Below, piece by piece: positions 1 through 12,100 of a stretch of DNA of 64,000 nt. Position 1 is the stretch's first letter. Each line of letters starts with the position of its first letter. The stretch lies in contig JAYJMM010000119.1 in NCBI GenBank assembly GCA_037349105.1, positions 310,001 through 374,000 on the forward strand, given 5' to 3'. Source of the DNA: Limnomonas spitsbergensis. Taxonomy: Eukaryota > Chlorophyta > Chlorophyceae > Chlamydomonadales. The notes below the pieces were generated by a model. That model saw nothing but the letters and a program-made list of their open reading frames with translations. It ran no database searches and was not told the DNA's origin. The position numbers and the translations under genes are program-made.

Positions 1-3000
1 TCCCCCACACCCCCACACACCTGCACCCGCTGTACTCACCAAACCATCCCTCTTGGCCTGTGTTCCCCCTCCACACCCCCACACACCTGCACCCGCTGTA
101 CTCACCAAACCATCCCTCTTGGCCTGTGTTCCTCCCCCACACCCCCACACACCTGCACCCGCTGTACTCACCAAACCACCCCTATTGGCCTGTGTTCCCC
201 CCCCCACACCCCCACACACCTGCACCCGCTGTACTCACCAAACCACCCCTATTGGCCTGTGTCCCCCCCCCACACCCCCACACACCTGCACCCGCTGTAC
301 TCACCAAACCACCCCTATTGGCCTGTGTTCCCCCCCCACACCCCCACACACCTGCACCCGCTGTACTCACCAAACCATCCCTATTGGCCTGTGTTCCCCC
401 CCCACACCCCCACACACCTGCACCTGCTGTACTCACCAAACCATCCCTATTGGCCTGTGTTCCCCCCCCCCCACACCCCCACACACCTGCACCCGCTGTA
501 CTCACCAAACCACCCCTATTGGCCTGTGTTCCCCCCCCACACCCCCCCACACCTGCACCCGCTGTACTCACCAAACCATCCCTATTGGCCTGTGTCCCCC
601 CTCCACACCCCCACACACCTGCACCCGCTGTACTCACCAAACCACCCCTATTGGCCTGTGTTCCCCCCCCACACACACCCACACCTGCACCCGCTGTACT
701 CACCAAATCATCCCTATTGGCCTGTGTTCCCCCCCCCCACACCCCCCCACACCTGCACCCGCTGTACTCACCAAACCCCTTATTGGCCTGTGTTCCCCCC
801 CCCCACACCCCCACACACCTGCACCTGCTGTACTCACCAAACCATCCCTATTGGCCTGTGTTCCCCCCCCACACCCCCACACACCTGCACCCGCTGTACT
901 CACCAAACCATCCCTATTAGCCTGATTCCCCCGCGCCGACACACACACCTGCACCCGCTGTACTCACCAGACCATCCCTATTGGCCTGTGTTCCCCCCCC
1001 ACACCCCCACACACCTGCACCCGCTTTACTCACCAAACCATCCCTATTGGCCTGTGTTCCCCCCCCACACCGCCACACACCTGCACCCGCTGTACTCACC
1101 AAACCATCCCTATTAGCCTGATTCCCCCCCGCCGACACACACACCTGCACCCGCTGTACTCACCAAACCATCCCTATTGGCCTGTGTTCCCCCCCGCCGA
1201 CACACACACCTGCACCCGCTGTACTCACCAAACCATCCCTATTGGCCTGTGTTCCCCCCCCACACCCCCACACACCTGCACCCGCTGTACTCACCAAACC
1301 ATCCCTATTGGCCTGTGTCCCCCCCCCACACCCCCACACACCTGCACCCGCTGTACTCACCAAACCATCCCTATTGGCCTGTGTTCCCCCCCCACACCCC
1401 CACACACCTGCACCCGCTGTACTCACCAAACCATCCCTATTGGCCTGTGTTCCCCCCCCACACACCCCCACACCTGCACCCGCTGTACTCACCAAACCAT
1501 CCCTATTGGCCTGTGTCCCCCCTCCACACCCCCACACACCTGCACCCGCTGTACTCACCAAACCACCCCTATTGGCCTGTGTTCCCCCCCCACACCCCCA
1601 CACACCTGCACCCGCTGTACTCACCAAACCATCCCTATTGGCCTGTGTTCCCCCCCCACACCCCCACACACCTGCACCCGCTGTACTCACCAAACCATCC
1701 CTATTGGCCTGTGTTCCCCCCCCACACCCCCACACACCTGCACCCGCTGTACTCACCAAACCACCCCTATTGGCCTGTGTTCCCCCCCCCCACACACCCA
1801 CACCTGCACCCGCTGTACTCACCAAACCATCCCTATTGGCCTGTGTTCCCCCCCCCACACACCCCCACACCTGCACCCGCTGTACTCACCAAACCATCCC
1901 TCTTGGCCTGTGTTCCCCCCCCCACACCCCCACACACCTGCACCTGCTGTACTCACCAAACCATCCCTATTGGCCTGTGTTCCCCCCCCACACCCCCACA
2001 CACCTGCACCCGCTGTACTCACCAAACCATCCCTATTAGCCTGATTCCCCCCCGCCGACACACACACCTGCACCCCCTGTACTCACCAGACCATCCCTAT
2101 TGGCCTGTGTCCCCCCTCCACACCCCCACACACCTGCACCCGCTGTACTCACCAAACCATCCCTATTAGCCTGATTCCCCCCCGCCGACACACACACCTG
2201 CACCCGCTGTACTCACCAGACCATCCCTATTGGCCTGTGTTCCCCCCCCACACCCCCACACACCTGCACCCGCTGTACTCACCAAACCATCCCTATTGGC
2301 CTGTGTTCCCCCCCCACACCCCCACACACCTGCACCCGCTGTACTCACCAAACCATCCCTATTAGCCTGATTCCCCCCCGCCGACACACACACCTGCACC
2401 CGCTGTACTCACCAAACCATCCCTATTGGCCTGTGTTCCCCCCCGCCGACACACACACCTGCACCCGCTGTACTCACCAAACCATCCCTATTGGCCTGTG
2501 TTCCCCCCCCACACCCCCACACACCTGCACCCGCTGTACTCACCAAACCATCCCTATTGGCCTGTGTTCCCCCCCCACACCCCCACACACCTGCACCCGC
2601 TGTACTCACCAAACCATCCCTATTGGCCTGTGTTCCCCCCCCACACCCTCCCACACCTGCACCCGCTGTACTCACCAAACCATCCCTATTGGCCTGTGTT
2701 CCCCCCCCACACCCCCACACACCTGCACCCGCTGTACTCACCAAACCATCCCTATTGGCCTGTGTTCCCCCCCCACACCCCCACACACCTGCACCCGCTG
2801 TACTCACCAAACCATCCCTATTGGCCTGTGTTCCCCCCCCACACCCCCACACACCTGCACCCGCTGTACTCACCAAACCATCCCTATTGGCCTGTGTTCC
2901 CCCCCCACACCCCCACACACCTGCACCCGCTGTACTCACCAAACCATCCCTATTGGCCTGTGTTCCCCCCCCACACCCCCACACCTGCACCCGCTGTACT

Positions 3001-3048
3001 CACCAAACCATCCCTATTGGCCTGATTCCCCCCCGCCGACACACACAC
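1..3048. repeat. 66-bp minisatellite filling a DHC1b intron, about 46 copies
   Basis: Units of about 66 bp start at the exon 51 donor and run to the window edge. On the minus strand each unit holds GCGGGTGCAG/GTGTGTG, copied from the exon end and donor, plus a second consensus donor GGTGAGTA. Two unit types alternate: the common one with CCCCACAC runs, and a rarer one with CCGCCGACACAC like the copy touching the exon (near 930, 1130, 1195, 2050, 2175, 2375, 2440, 3030). All six frames are open over long stretches because the unit is a multiple of 3; these are not genes. Confidence 0.95.
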
Positions 3049-3157
3049 CTGCACCCGCTCCACCCGGATGAACTCCAGGTGCTCATCGTAGTACCCTTCA
3101 TGCGTCAACAGCTGCTGCAGGAAGGCCACGAGCTGCGCAGTCTGGTACTTATCAGGG
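3049..3157 (-). CDS. DHC1b: DHC1b exon 51, last one in the window (residues 2399-2435)
   Basis: Reads [15 protein letters not shown] to RVERVQ. Its donor GTGTGTGTCGG is the first of dozens of near-identical copies in the 1-3048 array. The next exon lies left of position 1. Confidence 0.93.
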
Positions 3158-6100
3158 CTGCGGGTATAAGAGACACATCAGGGGCAGGGAGGGCAGGGTT
3201 GATGGAGGAGGGTGGAGCACCACATGCAGCGCAGCCTTTTGCTCGTCGGGTTGCGGGGGGACATGCATACTGCACGCACGATAGGCGCATGGTGCTTTTC
3301 GTTTCATAGTCCATTTTGCTCCCTGGTTTCCTTTCTTTTGTGGTTTAATTTGTTTCATGCTTTATTTTATTTACTGCCCCAGGCCAACATACCCTGAAGG
3401 TCCATAATACTGAAGACGACCAGCCGCCATCACTCCGCCCCCCTGTTCCGCCCCCTCCCAGCCTCTCATCCCGCCCCCTCCCAGCCTCTCATCTCCTCAC
3501 CGCGGCAGATTGATATCCTTGAGGTACAGGATGATGCGCGCATTGTCCGGCGGGCGCAGGCTCTTGCCGCTGTTGGTGGTCACGGGCTTGCCACACACCT
3601 GCACCAGCTTCTGGATGATGTTGGCGGCATTGGTCTGGGCGCTGCAGGACACCTCAGCGATCTGTCAGCAGCAGCAATGGCAGCAGCAGCAGCAGCAGAG
3701 GGTAGGGGTGAGGATATGGATGCTGCAAGGAGGCGCTTGATTAGGCTAGGATGTAGGAGCAGGCAGGGGTAGGTGCTGCTAATCCAACATGGATAGCACA
3801 GTGTTTTCCAGGTAATGCGCTGGGTCCTCCACACAGGAGGCCTCACACGCTAAATGGTCCGTTGGCCTTGCCCTGGAAAATTGGGTGGGATCCAACCATG
3901 CGGCCCAAAGAGGGTCTTTCCTCTCTGCGGTGCCCCAACTGGTTAAAAATATTAAATCTTGACACCGGCTTTTGAATCCGAACATGTAAATTAGAATGCC
4001 GGTACAGGTACCTTATTTCAATCAGAATATTACAATCAGGGACCTTGGCGGGCCTTGCAGCCCAACACACACATGTGTGTGCAATTGAACATACATGAGA
4101 TCTCAAACTAGACCCCACACAAATGCCTAGGAAACCTCAGCCCAGAACAGGGGGCTTTTACCTCCACCCACCACCCCAAGCCCATGGCCGTAATGGTCTC
4201 CCTACATCCTTCCTCCAAGAGCTGCATCTGAACCCTCCCACCCAAGCCTGCATCTGCACCCTGCATCCCCAGCTGTTCACCCACCTGCGCCCCGGAGATC
4301 CTCTTGAGGCAGTAGTCCAGCAGAGTGGACTTCCCGCAGCCCTCGGGTCCCACCAGGATGAAGGGCTCGCGGTTCTTGAGCCACGGCGCCACCACTGCCA
4401 GGTCCTGGTTGACGCCCTCCGTCTGATTAGCACACAGGGCAGGGGGGCAATGGGAAGCACTATATGCCCGAATAAAAATACAGCAGTGCCTGCCTAGAGA
4501 GAGTGCCATGAGGCCCATATAAATGAACCCTACATGAACCAGCCTGTAGCCAAGCACCCCTGATAAACCTTCATTAAAAATATGGGCATGTGGCACGTGC
4601 ATGCGGCATCAGTGCTAGAGCGGTGCTTTGTGTAGATCTTTGTTTGCCAGTACAGTTTGCCGCATCACCTAAGGCGGCACGAGCCTATCACCCCCCACAA
4701 CCTGAACCCTCATCCGAATCAGGGATTTATTCAGCCTCTTCCCCATTTGAATCAATGAGAGCATGTGTATTTTCGTCAGCTGCACCCGTGCGACCAGCCA
4801 GACCCCCCCCCCCCCTATAAACCCAATGATCTCCTCCAGGGCATGTCCGCCTTATCGACATCACCTGCACCAACGTGACCGAGTCCGGGTCCAGGGGCAT
4901 GTCCCTCAGCTCATCCCCCAGCATGCTGAGCGGGTCCATCCCGTAGGCAATGTCCAGCAGGCCCCCCTCGCCGGCCATCTTCCCCAGATCATTGATGAAG
5001 TCCGACCGCGTGTCCGGGGGCATGTTGGCACCCAGACCGCGCGCCAGGGCAACGATGAAGTCATGCTTGCTGCCGGCGCCCAGCGCCAAGTGGCTCAACG
5101 CAGCATCCAGGAGACCAACCTGGAGAGAAGGGAACACAACGGGATTGACGGGGGGCGAGGGGGGTGAGGGTTTCAGGGGCACAGGGTTTACAGTTGAGGG
5201 TTCAAGGTTCAGGGTTTAGGGCCCTGTTCTTACGCAAATAAATGCATCCTGAATAAGTGTGTCTGTTGTCACCTTGGTGGTCTCCACTGCCCTTGGCGCC
5301 TTGAGTGCCCAGTCCAGTGCCTTGTGGAGGTAGTCCTTGCACCAGATCTCCATCTGGGTCGGGTCGCTGGCTGAGTGGCTCACCAGCCACTTCTTCAGGA
5401 TGCGGTCCACGTCCACCGCCTCGTCGGACAGGAAAATCATGCCGCACCTGGAGGAGTGCCGTAGTGCAAGGGTGAGGGTTCAGGCTTGAATAGGATTATA
5501 GGATAGATATGAAGGGGAAGGAAGTGTGGAGGATGAAAGAAGGTGTATGATCAATTTGTGATGCATAAAATCGTAAGGTTCTGTTCAGTAGTCTCCAGGG
5601 TTAGGCTCGACAAAGTCATAAAGGTCAAGCAGGGGATGACAAGTAGGTTTTATTTCGGTTGAATGAGGATTTCGATTAAATTTACGAGAAATTTGCCTTG
5701 CAAAAGGAAGTAGGTTTAATTTATGCCCAACGAGAATGCAGGTTTGATTAGATTAAGAAAGGAACTTAATTAAATTCAGGTGTAATAGTGAATTATGATG
5801 CACCGGTACCTACCTACCTAACTAGTGCTAGGCTTCATTCAGGTTTCACAAGGCATTATGATAAATGTGGGGCTCATAAGGATTGATGTCAGCAGAGTTT
5901 CAGGATTAATACAAGGTTTTGAGATGAGCAGTAAGGGCCTCCGTCTCTGCCTTTTCCACAATTCCAGGAGAGACCGGTGAACAAATGGAGTAAGCCTTAT
6001 GGACAGTTACCGCGGGCCAGTGGTGGGGGCCTGTGTGCCATGTGGTGGGTGCTTGTGGGGGTCTGTCTCCTCCCTACCCCTTTCCTCCCTCTCAAATGTA

Positions 6101-9100
6101 CAAGTATGTCGCCCACAGGTCCAGGAGGACCCGCCTAAAATGGACTACTAGTAGACCCCCGCCCCTTAAAGAAAATTTCCACCTCACCCCATCCCCAAAG
6201 GGTCCAGCCTTTAATCTCCTCAGGAAACAGTACCGTGGCCGATCAGGTAGCTGCCTGAATCCACGACTCTGGGCCCATTGTTTCTTTTATATTGTTGATC
6301 CAGCCCATGGACTCACCGGGATACAGTGGCTGGCGAGGCAAAGGCGAGGCTGTGGCACTCGAAGATGAAGTTGATGTTATTGGCAAACTGGATGCGCTCG
6401 CCGTTGGGCATGGTGAGCAGCCTGGGGGGTGGACAGGGTGGAGGGGATGGGGAAGGGGCAGGGACAGGGGAGGGGAAGGGGAGGGGGAAGGGGCAGGGAC
6501 AGGGTGGAGGGGAAGGGGAGGGACACTTGAAGGGGAGAAAGGAAGCAAGATTTGGAAGTTACCCTTACAGCCAGAGCGGGTGAGAGGCAAAACAAAATGG
6601 AAAAAGACAAATGTGCAACTCGGTGTGAACATGAAGGTTTAGGGGTCGAGCAGGGCACAATATCATTGCATGCCTTATTGTATGATGGAAATCGGCGGCA
6701 TTTGATATGGGGAATGCAGCGGTGTAGGTATCACCTCAATCTGTTGCCGGCCAGCTTCACTCAGTCTCAAGTTGAAGAAAAAATCTAACCTCAAACAGGA
6801 TCCTTGAGGACGAAATTGCCAACACCCCGACGTTGGCATTCACGTAAGTACCTTAATGCACCCTATACCGGGTGGCCATAATTGACATTATGCTGTGCAG
6901 GTTTCTGAAATAGGAGTTCCGAATACCCCCCCCGTTTTTCACACCGGTATCTCGTTTTATTTCTTCAGATCCAAGGATCCCCGAGATCCCCGGATCTATG
7001 GATCCAATACCCCACCTGTTATCATCCAGCACCGAGTTGAGCGACTCAATCCACTCCGGGTCCACGTCTCCGTCACAGATGATCCACGAACGCTGCTCCA
7101 GTGGCTCCTTGACCACCTTGCGGGCGGCGGCCGTCAGGACACCATCAGACCTGAAGGCGGTACAAGCAAGGACAGGGCGGCTGTCAGGGCAGTACAAGCA
7201 AGGACAGGGCGGCTGTTAGGGCGGTACAAGCAAGGATAGGGCAGCTGTTAAGGGGTTACAAGCAAGGACAGGGCGGCTGTTAGGGCGGTACAAGCAAGGA
7301 CAGGGCGGCTGTCAGGGCAGTACAAGCAAGGACAGGGCGGCTGTCAGGGAGGTACAAGCAAGGACAGGGCGGCTGTCAGGGCGGTACAAGCAAGGACAGG
7401 GCGGCTGTAAGGGCGGTACAAGCAAGGACAGGGCGGCTGTAAGGGCGGTACAAGCAAGGACAGGGCGGCTGTCAGGGCGGTACAAGCAAGGACAGGGCGG
7501 CTGTCAGGGCGGTACAAGCAAGGACAGGGCGGCTGTTAGGGCGGTACAAGCAAGGACAGGGCGGCTGTTAGGGCGGTACAAGCAAGAATAAGGTTAACGT
7601 CAGGAAAGTATCCAACCTCAATGGAAACAAACGCACATCATCCGGACGTCTGGAGCAATGCTTCTCCTTCCCTCCCCCCCCCCCCCCGCGTTGCCAGGAC
7701 CCTAAAACCTTAGGTTACAAAAATATAACGTTTGTATCATTGCACCATTCTTTGAAATTTGAAAGAAACCGGAGCTGATCGTAGCGCGGAAAAGCCTCCC
7801 CCAATTGATAAAAACACCATCATTTTGTTTTATTTCTCACCACTCTCTTGTGTCAAGGTTCATGGATCCTAGCAGCTGTTGACGGGGCATGGCCTTGGGG
7901 TTCATCTTGTACAGGACAGGCTTGCGGCCAATGCGTTCATACGCCTTCTCCAGGACCTGCAATAAAAGGATGGACATGGTGCTTAGTGACCTGCATGGAG
8001 GAAATGTCTGAACCCTAAAGTGTTAACGCAACCGCCCGAAGGGTTTGGGGTTTTGGATTATACCCTGTAACCCCCGCAGCGTTGACACAACCTCCCAAAG
8101 GGTTAGAAGGGTTTAAGGGTTATAAACTTTTAACCTATTACCCCCATAGCGTTGACACAACCGCCCAGAAGGCCCAGAAGGGTGGGACTTCTCATCTCCC
8201 TCTTTAAATGCTTGTATCTGAATTTTGCTGTGCCCAGGCCCAGAACGGTGGGGCCGAGCACAGCGAGCTTCAGTTACGAGCATGAAACAAGGGAGAGGGA
8301 GATGAGAAAACCCTTAAGCATTAGGAAACCCTCAAGCATTAGGAAACCCTCAAGCATTAGGAAACCCTTAAGCATTAGGAAACCCTCAAGCATAAGGAAA
8401 CCCTTAAGCATTAGGAAACCCTCAAGCATAAGGAAACCCTTAAGCATTAGGAAACCCTTAAGCATTAGGAAACCCTCAAGCATAAGGAAACCCTTAAGCA
8501 TTAGGAAACCCTTAAGCATTAGGAAACCCTCAAGCATTAGGAAACCCTTAAGCATTAGGAAACCCTTAAGCATTAGGAAACCCTCAAGCATTAGGAAACC
8601 CTTAAGCATTAGGAAACCCTTAAGCATTAGGAAACCCTCAAGCATTAGGAAACCCTTAAGCATTAGGAAACCCTTAAGCATTAGGAAACCCTCAAGCATT
8701 AGGAAACCCTTAAGCATTAGGAAACCCTTAAGCATTAGGAAACCCTTAAGCATTAGGAAACCCTTAAGCATTAGGAAACCCTTAAGCATTAGGAAACCCT
8801 TAAGCATTAGGAAACCCTCAAGCATTAGGAAACCCTCAAGCATTAGGAAACCCTTAAGCATTAGGAAACCCTTAAGCATTAGGAAACCCTCAAGCATTAG
8901 GAAACCCTCAAGCATTAGGAAACCCTCAAGCATTAGGAAACCCTTAAGCATTAGGAAACCCTTAAGCATTAGGAAACCCTCAAGCATTAGGAAACCCTCA
9001 AGCATTAGGAAACCCTCAAGCATTAGGAAACCCTTAAGCATTAGGAAACCCTTAAGCATTAGGAAACCCTTAAGCATTAGGAAACCCTTAAGCATTAGGA

Positions 9101-12100
9101 AACCCTCAAGCATTAGGAAACCCTTAAGCATTAGGAAACCCTCAAGCATTAGGAAACCCTCAAGCATTAGGAAACCCTCAAGCATTAGGAAACCCTCAAG
9201 CATTAGGAAACCCTTAAGCATTAGGAAACCCTTAAGCATTAGGAAACCCTCAAGCATTAGGAAACCCTCAAGCATTAGGAAACCCTCAAGCATTAGGAAA
9301 CCCTTAAGCATTAGGAAACCCTTAAGCATTAGGAAACCCTCAAGCATTAGGAAACCCTCAAGCATTAGGAAACCCTCAAGCATTAGGAAACCCTCAAGCA
9401 TTAGGAAACCCTTAAGCATTAGGAAACCCTCAAGCATTAGGAAACCCTTAAGCATTAGGAAACCCTTAAGCATTAGGAAACCCTTAAGCATTAGGAAACC
9501 CTTAAGCATTAGGAAACCCTCAAGCATTAGGAAACCCTTAAGCATTAGGAAACCCTCAAGCATTAGGAAACCCTCAAGCATTAGGAAACCCTCAAGCATT
9601 AGGAAACCCTCAAGCATTAGGAAACCCTAAGCCTTAGAGAAGAAAAGCTGCGGCGGCAAATGAACACACACAGAAAGCAAGGGCATGGCAAATTAGCGTC
9701 CCTCACCTCCCAAAGTGTGGACTTGCCGCTCCCCGAGGGCCCCACGATGATGATCCCGATGCGCTGCTCACAGGCCAGGTGTAACTGCCAGATCTTCTCC
9801 AACTGCTGCGGAGTCAGGTCCAGCTTCAGGGCAGCAGCCACCTCCACCAGTGCCTTTTCCAGCTCAGCGCTCACACTGGAGGGGATCAGACAGGGGGGGC
9901 AGGGAGGATGGGGGGAGGGAGGGGCTAATGGGATCAGACAGGGGGGGGCAGGGAGGATGGGGAGAGGGAGGGGCTAATGAGATCAGACGACCCCTGGCTG
10001 TTATAATGGGCTGCACGCGGATGAGCAACCCAACAAGGGAATTCACCAACCGGCACCAAGATTTCCAAATTTCAAAAAGCATACTACATGAATGACGAGA
10101 ACGTATCCCTCTTCGTTGTGTGCCCCTCCTGTTCCCGCTCACCTCTTCTAAACTGACAACGAGGGCCACAAGCGCACCCTGGCTGTTTTGTGTGTGTGTT
10201 AGCATCTCAGGTTTTCAAAAGTTTGGGCGGGCGGCCAGCCTCACACTTTGTTCAGTCCAAGCTCACGAACATATCCCCCCCCCCCCTTTTCCTCCCAACC
10301 CACTTGTCTGTGATCTCGATGCCTGGGAATAGATCTGCTAGTAGGTCCCTGAACCTCCTGTTGTCATCAAATGTGAGCGTGGGCAGCTTGGTTGCACACA
10401 CCGCACGCACGATGAGGCCCATCTCACTGGCAGCATCCAGCTCAGATCCAGCCTGGGATAAAAGAGAGGGAGGGAGGAAGAAGGGGCAAAGGGGGTTAGG
10501 GGAATGAGGAGGAGGGGCTGAGCAAGAAGAGTAGTTCAACTCAAATTCAGCGTGTGAGAAAGGGCAGGGAGGAGGAAGGCAAGATGGGGGTAGGGAAATG
10601 AGGCTGAGGGGCATGCAAACTGTGGGCTGAGCAAGGAGAGCAGTTGGACTCACCTTCAGCCTGGGAGAACGAAGAGGACGGGAGCAAGGTGAGGAGAGGC
10701 GGGACTATGGGGAAATAAGCTAGGTGTGTGGAAGGAGGAGGCAAGGCAGAGTGGGTGAGGTTTTGGGGGAAGGGTTCCAATTAAGATCCTGCCCAGGAGC
10801 AAAGGGACAGGGAAAATGAGAAGGGTCGGGTGGGCAGGGTCATCATGTCAGTGGTTTTGCCTACGAGACACTATTTCTTCCCCGGCCTACCTCTTTAAAA
10901 TATATCGCCTCCCTACCTTTCAAATGTCCCTCAGCTCTTCAGCACCCCCCCTCCCACCAATCCCCGCCACCCTACCTTTCTTGTATCCCTGAGCTCCCTG
11001 CCTGCAATGCCCAAACTGGTCTTGAGCGCCCGCAGCCCCCAGTCGTAGTGCTGCTGAGGGGACAGCAGCTCACGGGAGAGGCTGAACAATGCGGTGAGCT
11101 TGCGAGCCAAGTCCTTGGCAGTGACAAAGCCCTCACTGAGGAGGAGCACCTCGGCAATCAGCTCGTTGTCGGGAACTGTCATGGCAATGGACCTGGAGGA
11201 GAAGTGGGGTTGGTGTTGGTGAGGAGGGGCACCTCAGCCGTTTGCCCTAGTGTGAAGTGTTGAGGTCTACAGTCTGCTCCCAGGTGCAAATGGAGCACTT
11301 GAGAAACGCATTGCAGACATGCAAGTTGAAGTGCAATGCAGTGGTGGTTCAGCAGAGGATGTGACCCCCCCCCCCCAATCCATACACCCAATCCAGGACA
11401 CAGGAGGACAGGACAGTAGGACACCGCTGAGCTGCTCGCCTTCAAAGATTGTTGGTCACACAGACACTGTGCTGTGATGGCTTAAGGTTGTCAGGTGACT
11501 GGTTTAGGGTGTAAGGTTTACAGTTGAGAGGCTAGGGTTGAGTGTGTTCCAGGCTGAAATATAAGGGTTTAAAGGCTCTAGTCAGGTGGTTTATTGGCCG
11601 AGGATTCAGGGTTCAGAGGCATGGGTTTAATGTTCCCTTCGCTGAGAGATCAGGGTGTAGAGGCTAGAGTCCAGTATTTTCTTTACTGAGGGCTCAGGAT
11701 TCAGTTAGAGGAATCCAGGGCCTGCCCCACCTGAACAGCTGCCTGTGGTTTAGGGTTTCGTGCTTTCTTGGCTGAGGGTTGGGGATCCGTGCCCGGCCTC
11801 CTGGGCCCTCCCCACCTGAAGAGCTGCTTGAGGTTGTCCGGCAGCTTGGAGCGACCCCCATACCCCTTGCCAGCAGGGTTCAGGGTCACGAAGATGCCAG
11901 CGTTGCGGTCCACCTCGATGACCTTGCCCATGAAGGACATCTCCTTTGCGCCCTCACGCAGGGCACCCTGCAGATCGAAATGTAGAGGGGGTGGGGGGGG
12001 GCAGAGTTGAGGGCTCAGGGGGGTCCGAGTTCGGAGTTTAGGGTCCAGGGGGTTCCTAGTTCAGGGGTCAGGGGTTTAGAGGTCGGGATTCAAGGGGCAA

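Noticed and set aside
1..3048. CRISPR-like repeat arrays (also 13092-13999 and 33044-33547)
   Set aside because: Units are contiguous, with no unique spacers, and lie in eukaryotic introns.
53..3071. Long Pro/Cys/His-rich and Gly-rich ORFs on both strands
   Set aside because: They are translations of the 66-bp minisatellite, whose unit length is divisible by 3; the region is intronic to DHC1b.
8152..9630. 492-codon plus-strand and 447-codon minus-strand ORFs of KP-SIR or FLML repeats
   Set aside because: By-product of the 18-bp satellite lacking stops; no non-repetitive coding sequence and no start context.
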